From: Diprion similis
Taxonomy: Eukaryota > Arthropoda > Insecta > Hymenoptera > Diprionidae
Assembly: GCF_021155765.1 (NCBI RefSeq)
Contig: NC_060110.1
Location: 18,250,001-18,314,000 of the forward strand
Direction of reading: 5' to 3'
Length of the DNA stretch: 64,000 nt
The position numbers were made by a program, and so were the translations under genes. Below are positions 30,401 to 43,600 of this stretch, in pieces. Below the pieces are notes generated by a model, which was not told the origin of the DNA, made no database searches, and was given only the letters and a program-made list of their open reading frames with translations. The stretch's first letter is position 1. Every line of letters starts with the position of its first letter.

Positions 30401-32475
30401 GACTGTAACCACGTCTAATCAGCACGGACCTAATCACCCACCCCCTGGGGGTGTCATGGGCTCCCATAACGCCCATCAGGTGGGCCAAGGGTCTGTCCCA
30501 CCCCACCTTCAGCAGCAGGTGAGTGCACGCTATCCTGAACAAATGACAAAATCCAAGCATTGCCAGAATGGCACCAACTCATAGGAATAACATGCAAACC
30601 ATATGAGACTGTAATTGCTTGATAATGATGACAAATCAGTTTCATTATGGTTACTTTTTTCAAAGGAAATCTGTTTCGTTTCAAAGTAATTGATGGGTAA
30701 ATTTTACTACTAATTCAAATCCTGATATGTTTGATTGGGCAACAGAAAAATATATAGGTGAATCCACTCAGCATTTAAATTTTTGATAATGTTGACTGAT
30801 GTCATTGAATATCAGTGTTGAAAACTTCAGCGTTGTGGCGCTTGCACCAATATCTATCAAGCTTCGGACTTTGTCAAATTGACTTTTCATTCCTCTGCAA
30901 TGACCTTTCAGAAAACCTCTTATCGTATGTTAAATCTGAATATCCCTTGTACTCATTAGTTAAAACGGTGGTGAAGAATGAATTGTGTTTCACTGTGAAT
31001 GTTTTTTTTTATACAAAATAAAAAGTTCCATTGAGCTACACAAAAAGTGATGATTAGAATTTAAAATTTTCTAGTCAAGCATGTATTAATCAAAAATGAT
31101 AGAAGTAAAAGAATATTCAGTTATCTATAAAGCTGAAAACCATAAATTGATGTTGTGTATGAACTGTTTTTTACACACTAGACAGCATAGCATGTTGCAT
31201 CCAATGTTTTTCACACAGATCTGCAGCCTTGTGAAGTTTGATTTCAAGTACTTTCCTGTATAACACTGTAGATCAACCTTATTTAAAAAATTTGTTATTT
31301 TTGATAAAATTTTTGATATAATCTTACGGCCACAACTACTGATATTTTTGAAAAAATCCATTGAACGAAGTACTGTACAACTTCTGAAATGCATTACTGT
31401 AATATATCTCAATGCCTCTATTCTGTACCAATCCCTGCATTTTTTTGCTGTGATCTAGTTATGAAATATCCAGTAATTAATTGGAATGTTTCTGCAATCA
31501 TGCTGTTGGCTTGTTTGTCCGTCTCTGTATGCACACTGCTTATATTTCTAAAGATACAAATACTTTTTACCTAGCAGCTATTTGAATGTCTTTCAAAGAC
31601 AGTACGCTAAATAATGTACATGAGAGAATGAAATACTTCGATTATTTCATGTACCTGCCACAAAGTTTATTCGTACTTTAGAATGCGAAAATTGGCCATT
31701 TTACCAGTGAAAAAATGTAGAGAAATATTCTATGTATAAAATTTGTGGACACACAAATTGTGATGTTGAAACTGTTATTTTAGATGCAAGTAGCGTATTA
31801 AAATTGTGGTGTATGAAAAAAAGAAATGTTGTGTACGTAAATTGTACGTATTTGAGCGATGTTGAAAAACAATACTTGGTTTATTTTCAGGGGAGGGGGA
31901 GAGGCGTGGGCAATCGAGTCGTTGGTAGTAACGCAGCGGGGGTTCTCCAAGGTCCGCCACCGCACTTGCAGCAAAATGAATATCCGACACAGCAGCAACA
32001 GCAGCAGCAACACCAACAACAGCAACAACAACAACAAGGACCTAGTCAACAGTATTCACAACAAAATCCACAAAACCAGAACTACAGTCAACCAAATCAA
32101 GGCTATCAACAAAACCAAGGCTACAGCCAACAGAACCAAAACTTCAATCCGCAGAATCAGCAATTTCCGCAGCCAAACCAAGGATACCAACAAAATCAGG
32201 GATACGGGCAAATGAACCAACAGTATTCACAACAAAACCAAAGCTCGTCAATCTCAGGACCTCAAGGTACTACTAAACCTATGCGAGGTATACCAACCGT
32301 TATACCGACTGCCCAAAGTAAGACGCAGGCTGATGGTCAAGCTCAACAACCAGCTCCAGCTGCTGGACCAAACCTAATGCAAAAATTCACAGAAATGGCA
32401 GGGGCTAGTGCAGGTGGAGATATATTGTCGAAAGGCAAGGAACTTATCTTCATGAAATTCGGGTTGGGGAAGTGA
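18466..32475 (+). CDS. Rbp: RIM-binding protein (RIM-BP), active-zone scaffold
   Basis: Presynaptic scaffold linking calcium channels to RIM and the release machinery. Exons: 18466-18588, 19713-20038, 20448-20640, 20802-21248, 21520-21832, 21941-22518, 22864-22990, 24102-24289, 24602-25006, 25116-25617, 25862-26062, 26189-26412, 26643-26894, 26976-27252, 30238-30518, 31891-32475. All phases fit, giving 1673 residues. Order: a coiled coil (about 42-130, [13 protein letters not shown]); a Gln/Ser/Pro-rich linker; SH3-I (about 565-635, with ARFSYEPF and GLVPANFV); three FN3 domains (about 703-785, 793-890, 895-990; WTAPQE, ISWLPS, VTWQPV); an Arg/Gly/Pro linker; SH3-II (about 1174-1240, ALFDYDP); and SH3-III (about 1271-1336, ALYDYDP). 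A Pro/Gln/Asn/Tyr-rich tail follows. The domain-bearing exons are secure; the N-terminal exon and the last two exons are less sure and probably alternatively spliced. Confidence 0.92.
20943..20991 (+). repeat. CAA/CAG repeat encoding polyglutamine in RIM-BP
   Basis: Mixed CAA/CAG codons encode a run of about 10 Gln followed by His, inside the N-terminal low-complexity linker of RIM-BP. Confidence 0.8.
27253..30237 (+). other. Long RIM-BP intron (3 kb)
   Basis: AT-rich intron between the SH3-III/proline-rich exon and the Gln-rich distal exon. It contains a TA/TATA microsatellite near 28.87-28.96 kb. No embedded gene was recognised. In-frame stops occur soon after the donor at 27253, so a shorter isoform ending in this intron is possible. 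Confidence 0.6.
28858..28962. repeat. TA/ATAT microsatellite
   Basis: About 100 bases dominated by AT dinucleotides with short interruptions, inside the RIM-BP intron. Confidence 0.85.
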
Positions 32476-35400
32476 AGTCTATCCGTTTTTATTAGATTCA
32501 TTTATTCCCGTTTCTACATTATGCTGACTGTGTCATTTGGCTCAGACCTCTATGTATTCTGAACTCTCACTCAAAGAAATTGTAAAATAGGGTTCTTTGA
32601 TGAAATTGATAGATTTGTCATTAAAGGCTAGTTATTGAATAAACACTGTCTCACCATCAACAACTACAAATCTGTAAATTATGTCAATTGTCTGAGGAAT
32701 TAGACAATTGTTTATTCAATGTCGCGTCCTGTTATGGAAGACCCTTCGGAGCTGGAAAATACTTTTCGAAACTATTAAGAAACCCTGAAATTTAATAGTT
32801 TATTGGCGGTATTTTTCTACAACCAGTATTTTTTTTTTTTTTTTAATTCGTAAAAGTATAGTATTGTACGAATTTTCTCATATTCAAATCAAATTAATCC
32901 CTTGTCTCATAAGTTAATGGGTTTGAACAGTGCTGGTTGGCATCACAGTAATGGGTAGTAGGATTTGTGGCAGGTGTGTGTTACATACATTCAAATAAAC
33001 TTTCATTTCTTGGTTGATGAAATGAAGTCGTAAGTTTTAGTATAAGCTTTTTTTTTGGTGAATGCCTAGTGTTCCAGGTGCCGTAACATACCAAGATACA
33101 GCCTACATTACACACAACATTGTTCTAGTATACTATTGTGTGGTACTTTTTATTAATTACTAGACGCTTGCCACAAAATACCTTTCAAATTTGAGAGTAT
33201 CGCAATAATTTTATTTGACTAAAAGCAATACAACTTTGTAGTATTTTGATATGAATACTCTCAGGTAAATGTAAATCGTGATTTGACTTATTGTCAGCAA
33301 AATCAATAACTCGTGTTACGCAACTCCTAGCTATCACTGATGCCTAAATACTTAAATTTCTGTGACACGTGCATGCCAGTACTTATCTTCATCTTCATCA
33401 TTAACTGCTGTGATTCTCTGATAAATTCCTCAGTTTCAATCAAATGAACCAATTAAGCAAACACAAGGAAAACGTCATTTAATATATGTAGAGGAGTGAT
33501 TTAATTCAGTTTAGTTATATATACGTTATGTGAATTCATTTGAAATAACATACTATAATGTGAAGGAGCCTCGTGTTACCTTTTTCATGATGGACTAGGA
33601 GTGAGCGTAGGGATTTGTTTAGCATTATTCCCAGAGCTATAAATTGAAGTGATGAAAACGAAATTGATTGAAATTAGCAAACGGCCGGCGCTTACGTAGT
33701 TCGGGGTAGGGTAGATATAGACGATTGGACGAACGCATTGTCCAAAGTCGCGCGGGGGTGGGCGTGCCTTGAGATGCCTCACTCTGACACAAACAATAAT
33801 CATATCTATAAATAATAAAATTAATAATTAATTTATTAAGTAATTATAAATAAAAACAGTGTGACTGCAGAAGAATGGTCCTAGCTCTTTGAAAATCTTG
33901 AATCTTGTTAAATAAATTCAAAAGATTTTAAATACAATTAGAAAGACACAAAAATCTCGTCGGTATGCAATTTGTATACAAATTTATAGATTGTACCCCA
34001 AATGTGACATCTCATTATCGGGCATTACGAGTATTCATTTATTATTCTAATTAAATCACATTAACTAAAAAATATCTCTGCATAAGATACTGGAGTGTAT
34101 GCCGATCTATGCTTTGATGTTTTTTAGCTATTGTGATGCAATTTATTTATAAAGATGCTAAATTTTCTGACTAGAAACCTTTTCATGTCCCACTGGTAAC
34201 AGAATTAGCTTGCTGTGGCGTTCAGCTGTTCTGTGGATAGGAGAAATTTTTCCATCCACAATTTGCCAGCTATTAATTAAATCAATTAATGATCAATACC
34301 AAAAAAAATGCATACCAATTATATTATAATTATAATGAATTAAATAATATTATTACTGATTAATGAATAATAATATTAATAAAATAATGGAAACGATAAC
34401 ACGTGCATATACATAATAATATATTATATTTAACTATTGCAAATTGTTGTTACATCGCTACTTGTGTGTATTTTGTACAAAGTATCCGATTTTTATTTAT
34501 TTTTCTTTTTTTGCCAAAAAAAAGTGAATGAATCATAAGAAGACGAGAATGAAGTTAACTTGTAATGTAATATGATAATGTTATTATTAATTATGTCTAA
34601 AGAATTATCATTGTATTACCAAATATTGACGGTTTTAGATACATGGATTGACCGCTATGCACGTGGCACGATGCTCGAAAGAATTCATTTTGTCAATTCG
34701 AGTAGTGACATAGTGTAAGCATATTTTTGCGCTGTTTTAAATTTGAAAATCTATCTTTGCTCTTAATTATATGACAGCGTTTAGACTTCATAATGGATGT
34801 TCATCCTGGATAATATTATATATTTCCTTCAACTGCATCAGATACGGTTGGACAAGGTCGTGTGTTAATTGACAGCAAAAAAACTCATTATGCCACTACT
34901 CTAAGAAAAGATTAAGCCATTGACTTCCCCCATGGTCTGGTCTTGACGTTGACATAAAAAATGTGTTTTTAGTGTGAATACATAGGTAGAATTTTTTTCC
35001 ACTATTGCGTAACTCATCCAAGCAAAGACCAGAGTATAGATATTATATCGAGCAACATGCTACCAAATTAATAGTGTTTGTGGTGATAATACTGATTCTA
35101 CAATAATTAGGTATTCGTTCAGACAAAGTATTATTCGAGAGCGAAATTCAGTTGAATCAGATAATCGGGGAGTGAATAATATGTTTAGTTTATTTTCAGT
35201 GGGACCTAATCTAATTGCCTTTTGGTACTGCAGATCACGTATTCACAACAGTCTGTATTAAAGTTTTTTCAACAATGTTGATTTTCAAAACCTGTTTTTA
35301 AGCTTTCACAGCTCAAGTCATCGCTTTCTACACAAATTTTGATGACCCGATTTCTGATTTATACTAAATCTAGCAGTGATATTCATTGGCTCGTGTATTG

Positions 35401-37081
35401 TACGGTATCCAGTGGAAACGTGACAAAGGCATTTCAAACTGTTGTTTTGTTGATTTCCCATTAAGGTTTTGATTCAAAGAAACGGGTGCTTTATTTAATA
35501 ATAGTAATAAATTATCTATCAGAATTAAATGCAACGTCCAATAATTTTTACGTTTGTGTCGACAGAATTATGATTCATATCGTAGGTTTCTTCTAAAAAT
35601 ACAATCTACGAACCTTAGACTCTCTGTAGGGTTCGAATACGTAATATTAGTTAGCATTCTCTAGTGTTAACACTAAAACCCATAGAAAGCTATAGTATTA
35701 TTCAATAATAACGAGGATGCCAACGCCAACTATGTTTGATATTTGACCTTGTGCTTAGTTTTCTATGGATCAACAAATGAAAATCGAATCCTTGTTAGCC
35801 AAATGAGAAATGAAGAGAAAAAAATTAATAACAAGAATACAATGTTATTATAAACAATAACTTATTAAAAGAAACTTGTTTGTTGTTACTTGTGTGACAC
35901 CTCGTATATCATGCTTTATACGTTTATGTTAATGATCTGAGAAACAAATTTTATGACAGTTTCTATAATGTTTTGAATCACTTATTGCATTTTTCATCTA
36001 AAAAGATATAAAATTGTTGAAACTGAAAATATTGTAATATGTTATGGGATAAAAGTGTCTTGATGCAGTGCAATTAATCAATTGTATCTACGTTTTGAAA
36101 GTTATGTCATCTCAATAAGGGTTTATAATTACTCTTCTACACATTTACAAGAAATGTGGAGTTTTATCAGATAGTAAAATAACGCTCCATCAAACTTTAA
36201 ATCTTTCGCAAAATCGTAGACAGTGCATAAAAGCAACGAGCATAGCTACAATCGACTCTTCTGTAATGGAACTGAATATATTTTAATTTGAACATTTCAT
36301 GCAACAATCTGATGCGTTTCTATCATTATAATAAAAATTGATTGATTGCATTATACCCAACATGCGTCCCTATCTTAGCCCTCTAGAAATTTAATCACCA
36401 CATTTCTTGGGTCCTGTTTCATTGAAAATTCATGAACAAAAGTTACTTATAATAGCACAATCTGAAACTATGTAGATAATTTCATTTGACGTTTAAATAA
36501 CAATGGCAAAGGACAATATAATAAGATATTCATTTATTTGCAATCTTTGCTATGATTGATCTAGAATGTATATTATTAAGTGAGAGTTGAGTTACAAAAA
36601 AAAACTGAAAACACGATCAAACAATAATAAAATAAGTTACTATATGTGGTCAAGTTTATCATCCTGAGTGAATATCCTAGACCTGCAGATATTTTATACT
36701 AAGATGTATAAATCAGTTTGTTTTTCAAACTTACGTTGCATGATTAAATTTTGATTTCTAAGTGTTCCTTCGAGTTTCATCATATAGTTATAAAATAATT
36801 TTTTCCAACTGAACAAACTTGCAACCACCGTTTATTAAATTATACTGGCCAACTTATCATCAAGTATAAGTATAAGATTCTGAAAGATTGCAAGAGATTA
36901 TTTTCGCACTGTTGATGCTTCTGTTCTAGTGGGACCAAATCATTTATTACTGTTCAAGATATACATATAATTTGCTTGATGAATCACAAATTGTTCCCAT
37001 GCTAATACAGTATTATGCATCTTACAGTACATCAATATTTCTTATTTATAATTTTTTGATAATAGTTATTTTAATCTCATT
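32476..37081. other. Gene-free convergent 3' region of RIM-BP and the BRAP-like gene
   Basis: 4.6 kb of strongly AT-rich DNA between two convergent stop codons. AATAAA motifs near the RIM-BP stop (32638-32643 and 32994-32999) give candidate proximal poly(A) sites; many AT-rich motifs further on could support a long neuronal 3' UTR. TTTATT at 36831-36836 is a candidate minus-strand AATAAA for the BRAP-like gene. No coding frame of note, RNA gene or transposon was seen. Confidence 0.6.
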
Positions 37082-39732
37082 CTAGATGTCATCTTCCCAC
37101 ACAGTTTCCGTGAGAATTGCAATGTTGTCCAGCCCTCGCATTGGAGCATATTCTAAGGTCCACATAACATTGGTGAACACCACTGAAATTTATTAGTAAG
37201 AAAAATTATTTTTCCGATAAAGAAATTTTAAATGTTATCGGTAATGTATACATATTGCGAATGGAGTAACAAACGGCTAATAGTTATGATAAGCCCTTCT
37301 ATTCCTTATGAGGAATATAGATATTTAATCAAAATGGAAGTATACATTTACAATGTTCGTGCATACATAAGAATACAAGTAATACTCACACATCTCACCC
37401 TGGTGAAGATCAGCAACTAATTCTGGGCATGAACTGTTGCATGGATTGATTGGGGTTAATCTGAGCTGCGTAGCCCCTCTCAATTGAGCTAGGGCTATCA
37501 GACCAGAATCCAACTCGACTTTTTTGTAACTAGGACTATTATAGTCCGAGGACATGAGGACCCAGTTAAAGTGTGCGGGAGATACTGTACTTGATAGAAA
37601 ATATGGTCGCTGATAATACTTTCGAAGGACTTTAACTGCATTAATGTCGCAATTTTGCCAATGGACAAACCATTTGGCCACTTCTGGGGAGTGTACTCTG
37701 CGCAGAAAAGCTGCTAGGTCAGATGAACCTGTACGAAGATTTGAGGTCAATGCGCAGGGGACTGTTTCCATTAGACGTTCATTTTCCAAATAAAGCTGTA
37801 ATACAAAGCCATTTGCTCATTATTGATGAGCCTGATGCAAAAGTGCATATAGTGTTTCGTGATAACTGAAAAAAATAGACTTTTGTTCTTTTGAGGACAT
37901 AAATTGCAAACCACACATCTTTTCCTTTTTCACTCATATATTGTGTCCATACATTACATTTGATGCCTGATTGGGTTACTCCATTAATGCAACTCATGGA
38001 AATTTTTACTTTCAGCACTCTGCTCTAATTGTATCCAATTTTCTAATTACTTTATTAATGCATTGTACTTCTGTTCAATCATTTTTCATTGGTACCGTGG
38101 CAGAAGATTAAAAAACTCGAATAGAAATATTTTTTTCCAGTACGTATAAGGACACTAAATACTTATGGATTTTGTTTCAAAGTATTGGCCAAACAAGTTT
38201 TCATTGCTTTGTGATGTTATGCTTCAAACTCTTTGAATAATGGTTGGTGAGTGTTCTCAGTGTCTACGGACTGTATTCAAAATAATTCATCACAACAACC
38301 GATTTCAGGTAAAGTCAAGAAACCCATCTGGTACACTTGATACTTAATTTGTTGATTGTTTGATGCCTAGGGAAGAGTAAAATTGTATACTTACATGAGT
38401 AATGTTATCAAACCAGAAGTAATCTGTGTTCATAACTGGCCAAGAATTCATAGCATCTGTTATAATAGCAGGAGCATCTCGACTTAAATAATTATCAACC
38501 AATTGACGATATCGCACATCAGATAAGCGATCGATAGTCTCTAAAGCCTCGCATGTCTGGAATGAAAAACGAAAAGTATGTTAACAAAAAAGAAAAATCG
38601 ATATTCAACTTTTTCATGATTCATTCCAATCTATTTCTTTACCACACAATCTTCTTCAGTGATGGTATAGTCATTGTAAAAAGGATTGTTGATCATACAA
38701 TTCTCGTAATACAGCGGCTGCCAATTCCAAATTGGCAGGATTTTTATGAGCAGTAGGCGACCTATGGCCGAAAAGTGGGTTCCAACAAAATCCAGTTGAG
38801 CTGCAAGACACGCTACAGTTCCAACTACAATGAGAACCAATGCAGCTCGAAATGCCAGTTGTAACCAGGACCTACGCATAGCTGCCACCAACGGCTGGCA
38901 AATTATATCCATCTCTTCTTCTGTAAAGCCTGCTTGTTGGCAATATCTGGAGCAAACGTGACAATTCAAAAATGAAAATAATACTTTGTTCTACTGACTT
39001 TATGTTAAAGTTGTAAACATTTGGTAGCATAAATATTAATATGAGAAGCACAGGCTATAACAATTTTTTCTGATACTCCTCTCACAATGTAAAAGATAGT
39101 AAACTCAGATCAATCGATTATTATTCAATGGCTTCAATTCAAGGCTAAAAATAAAATCTGTTCCATTAAGATTTTAAAGAACAACTTTGACTATTCAAAT
39201 CAAAATGAAAGAAAAGCTTACCAGAAGGAACAGAATCGAATTTATGCAATGAATTTTTTTTTTGCAATAAAATTAAAAGCGATGAACATATAACAATTAT
39301 TCTACTACAGGAACATCATATACTATTTATTGACCTCAGCTAGCTGAGATAGTCTATACACATAATTATGAATTATACCTATAGGAGGTAAAAATTTGAA
39401 TGCAAAATTTTGTGGACAAAGCATTGTGTTTGCACTTTTATTGTTGTAAGAATTGAGAAATTATAATAGAAATCGCTGCAGGCGGAACAAAGTGCAGTCC
39501 AACGGCGCGACATATAGATTGTACTTGGACGATTCAGTATTAACTCTGCATCAATAGACGAAGGGTATGTATATACGGATTAGTGAAAGTATAAAATTAC
39601 ATTAATGTGGGCTTACTTATAAAATGAGTTCAAATCATCATCGATAAGCCTAAGCTTTTCTGCGTGGCTCATTTCGTGTGGTTCCTTGGCATAAGCCTTC
39701 CTCGGTGGTTTAACACACTTGCTGCCAGACAT
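37082..39732 (-). CDS. C6orf89/bombesin receptor-activated protein (BRAP)-like single-pass membrane protein
   Basis: Exons: 39732-39617, 38946-38643, 38556-38395, 37795-37390, 37182-37082; phases close to 362 residues, near the roughly 350 of vertebrate C6orf89. The N-terminal cytoplasmic helix region (AEKLRLIDDDLNSFYKYCQQ, then GFTEEEMDI) resembles that family. One hydrophobic segment (about residues 67-89, LQLAFRAALVLIVVGTVACL) with Arg residues before it suggests a type II membrane protein. The lumenal part has SRDAPAIITDAMNSWPV, WFVHWQNCDINAVKVLRKYYQRP, and a C-terminal block with NPCNSSCPELVADLHQGEM, then LVFTNVMWTLEY. The block resembles the Cys/His-rich end of C6orf89 and the outline of cupin/JmjC folds, but no HxD iron-binding motif is visible. 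The family assignment rests on remembered similarity and is moderate; the gene model is strong. It lies head-to-head with Ataxin-2. Confidence 0.8.
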
Positions 39733-40662
39733 GTTTCAGGCGGGTCTTTTTTCGAAGAATGAAGAATATTGTATACTATTATTAACGAAAGAATATCTCC
39801 CTGGCGATGGTCGGCAAACACGAAGGATAAGAAGAATGGTATTCAGTACGGGAGAAGGAAGTTCAAAGTTTGGGGTCACGCGGCATGCGCCAGCCTCGTC
39901 AGAGTTTAAGTTCATATTGATTTCTCCCGCTTTCGGATCAATATTTCAGTGGCGTAGGAGTGGCTCGAAAATACGGGAAGAATTTAAGCAGGAATATCGG
40001 ACGTATGGCGGTCGTGGGGTTGACGTGACTTAGTTTGCTGTAGAAATCCGCTAGACGTCGACTGAATCGAGTCAGTCACCGGGATCGGGCGATCGGGCGA
40101 CTTGCGCTGAGTTTTACCGTTTACCACATGTTAATTAATTAAAAATAGCGTTATCATTATTAAAATCGCTAATCGAGGGCATTTTCGTGAGCAGATAATC
40201 CTGGATCTGCTGAAATATAAATGAACGGGCTGCTGTAGGCAAGATCCCAAGTTACGTCACGGCTTGTCGTGCATTCGTGTATCCTCCTGCATTTCTCTGT
40301 CGCCTGTTTATTCTTTAACACCTTGCACCACTGTATTTGTCTCGTGCAGTATATGCACATTAAACGTAACGTACACGGTGGCCGGTATCAACTCTAGCTC
40401 AGCGAATTTTACGCATAAAGTATAACCTAGAAGTTTTATATCGAAATATCGTCGACGCAACAGCCTGTTGTCAACCTCCCTTCGATTCACCACGACGCGC
40501 AGGGTTCAACTTAGCTACTCCCTGGAGTCGTTCGTATTTCGACGTCGAGGTGTGTACTAAAAATTAGCCAAAATTCCGGTCCCCGCAAGAAAACGAGAAG
40601 GCGCCCAGCACACAGGCGGCAGGAACCAATCCACTGACGAAGAACCATCGTCGGTTAACAGA
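39733..40662. promoter_or_regulatory. Divergent promoter region, BRAP-like gene and Ataxin-2
   Basis: 930 bases separate the two start codons, with a moderately CpG-rich character over 40000-40120 and 40440-40660. It should serve both genes. No specific core element can be assigned with confidence. Confidence 0.5.
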
Positions 40663-43600
40663 ATGAATAATAAGAGAAAGAACCGTACAAACCCAACTAG
40701 GTGAGTAGCGACTCCTTTACGCCTCACCGTCTCCTCACTTTCTTCCTTCTGGCAATGTATCTCTTTCCTGTACCAGCCTCAGATAGATATGCATCTGATT
40801 TGCTTTGTTACCTGCAAGAGTTGAGTTTTCTTTTTTAACCAAATCTCTAAACATTTTACTTACAGGTCCCCGCGGGCTCGGGGCCCGCCTGAGAGATCCA
40901 TCACTGCGGAAGGGGTATACAACAATGCTCACTTTATGCATGCCATAACTAGCCATGTCGGTAACATTGTACAGGTGAGAAAAACAATATAATGCATTCT
41001 GATCTTACCTCGATGAATCACGTTGCAAATGTCTTTTAAACTATACTGTAAAATTCATTTGAAAACAAATATTTACTATTACCTTAGATATTAATACGTC
41101 AATCAATTATCACATTCACAATCTAATCTTATATACACGACTTTCCATTTTCTTTTTTTTCTGTAAATAATGGTAATATTTTCGTATTACGTTATTTTTT
41201 AAAAAAGAATCATTTGAAAAATGACTATTGTGCGGATATAAGTGCAATTCGATAATTGGAAACATTCATTTTATGTCCAGGTTCAAACTCAGAATGGCTC
41301 CGTGTATGAAGGTGTATTCCGAACATTCTCCAGTCAGTTTGATGTTGTTTTAGAAATGGCACATCGCATTGATGTTGGTGGAAAAATTATAGTAGACAGC
41401 GTAGTGGAGAAATTGATTTTTAAACCTCAAGATATTATTACCATGTCTGCTAAAGATGTGGACTTGGATTACGCAATTAGGGATACTTTCCAAACAGATA
41501 CTGCCATTAGCAAATTCAACGGCGTGGTAGGCGAAAAAGAGTTGGAACCCTGGGAAGCACCTTCTGCCATAAATGGAGATGACTTAGAATTAGATGGGGC
41601 TGCGGTAAGTAATACTGAATTAAACCGACTTGTCATTTCTTTGCATCAGATGTTCGTCTCCTTCGTACTGTCACTAAAAAACAAAATTTCTATTGATGCA
41701 GATTCATAAATCATTCATGAATCCTTCCACGAACGAAATATTATATTATAGTTGGTCGTTTCCTCATTATTTATAGAATGGATGGGACGTTGATGAAATG
41801 TTTCGTAAAAATGAACAAATATATGGCGTGCAATCAACATTCGAACCGTCGCTGGCAGGTTATACTCTCCAACTGCAACGCAAAGATACCAAAGAATTTA
41901 AGGACCAAGAACAGAAAGCAGCTGAGATCGCTAATGAAATCGAAGCTCAACCAAACCATAAAGCTCGATTAGATCTTGAAAACGGAGATGAAGAGGAAAG
42001 ATTTGCACTTGTGGTGAGTTTGAATACAATGTTAATAAGTATAACATGTCCTTAGAAAACTTGTAATTTATTCACAGCATGTTATAATCGTATCTTCGTT
42101 AAAATTGATAATTTCAAAATGTATCACAAAGCGAATTTTGCTTAATGAATATCAATGCAATTGAAAAGAATTTTCCATTTGTCATAGTTTTCAGTTATTA
42201 TAGAAATTCTGAAATCATGGAATTTTAAGAGGAGGTACCGGTGAAATTTTGATGGTACCAAATTTCTCATCTTTGAAATGAACAAAGTAAGGTGTATTTA
42301 AAAATTCCTTCCAACGAGATTTAGATTAGGATGAGTATGTGTACTGGAAAAAACATTTTATTTTCTGTGATGAAACTGATTACGCAAGGAATTAATGGCA
42401 AAAATTTCCTTTCGCACTGCTACTGTGCGGTTTAACTGGAGCCCCCCCCCCCCCCCCCCCCAGTAAACTCTAAAGTTTACAGTCAAGTCTGATATTTTTA
42501 AGATCAGCACTGTTTAAAGAAATTCACATGATCTCTATACGTGTCTGATTCTTTCATAAACTTATAACATTACTTGGCATGTAAATTAAAGTAGAGCAGT
42601 AGTGGAAATTAACTTTTCATGCATGTAAATCAGTAGAGTTGTGCTCTTGCGCTTAGTCAGATGTCAATGTTGTATATTTTTTAAATTATTCAATTTCAAC
42701 ATCATTCACTTTAGGTCAGGCCCAACGAAGGCAAATACGTACCACCCCCAAAGAGGAAAAATGGAAACGCAGGAAAGCTCATGCGTTCTACACCACCGCC
42801 CCCATCGCCCGGGGCTGCAACTAGCAAAAATGTATATACTCAACCACCGCCTACAGCCGTTGGTGTGAACATTGCTCAAACAACAAACATTCCAGTGGGA
42901 ATTCAAACGACCCACACTCAAGTTCCACATCCGGTTCCTATAAATATGGCCATGCCACCTAGTAGAATTGTTGTTACATACAATACTCCGCCACCATTTG
43001 TACCACCTCCTACAACACAGACTTTACCACCAGTCGCTGCTGTGCAAGGTAAGTACTTATTATTTTTCCATAAATCTTACTGAAAACATTGAAGCCATTG
43101 CATTCATTCTATTTTGCTAGTAGACTGGACAGAATGAATTTCGAGGTAATTAGCTGTTACACAATCGACTTGATTGAGCAATCAGCTGTTACGCCAAGCA
43201 TGAAAGCCTTCTTGCCTGATCAAAATGCGATTACAAATCTGTTTTTGATACAGTGATGCCACCAGCACAACCGCAGCCATCCGTTGTGCCTGCCATTCCT
43301 CAGCAAGTGGCTATCACTCAGCAGCAGCAACAGCAGCAACAGCAGCAACAACAACAACAGCAACAGCAACAGCAGCAGCAGCAGCAGCCTTCAAATAAGA
43401 TAAACTCAGAGAAACGTGACAGACCCGGAAGACAACAAGTTTATCAGGCTGATAAAGCTCCTCCGGCTCCATTTCCACAACCTAATATTACCCTTTCACA
43501 TCCACAGCATTCGCCACTGACACAACAGAACTCGGTTGAAGGTCAACGTTGCGAAATACTGCAACAAAAATCAGAACATAGAAAGGTATGATCGTAGTTT

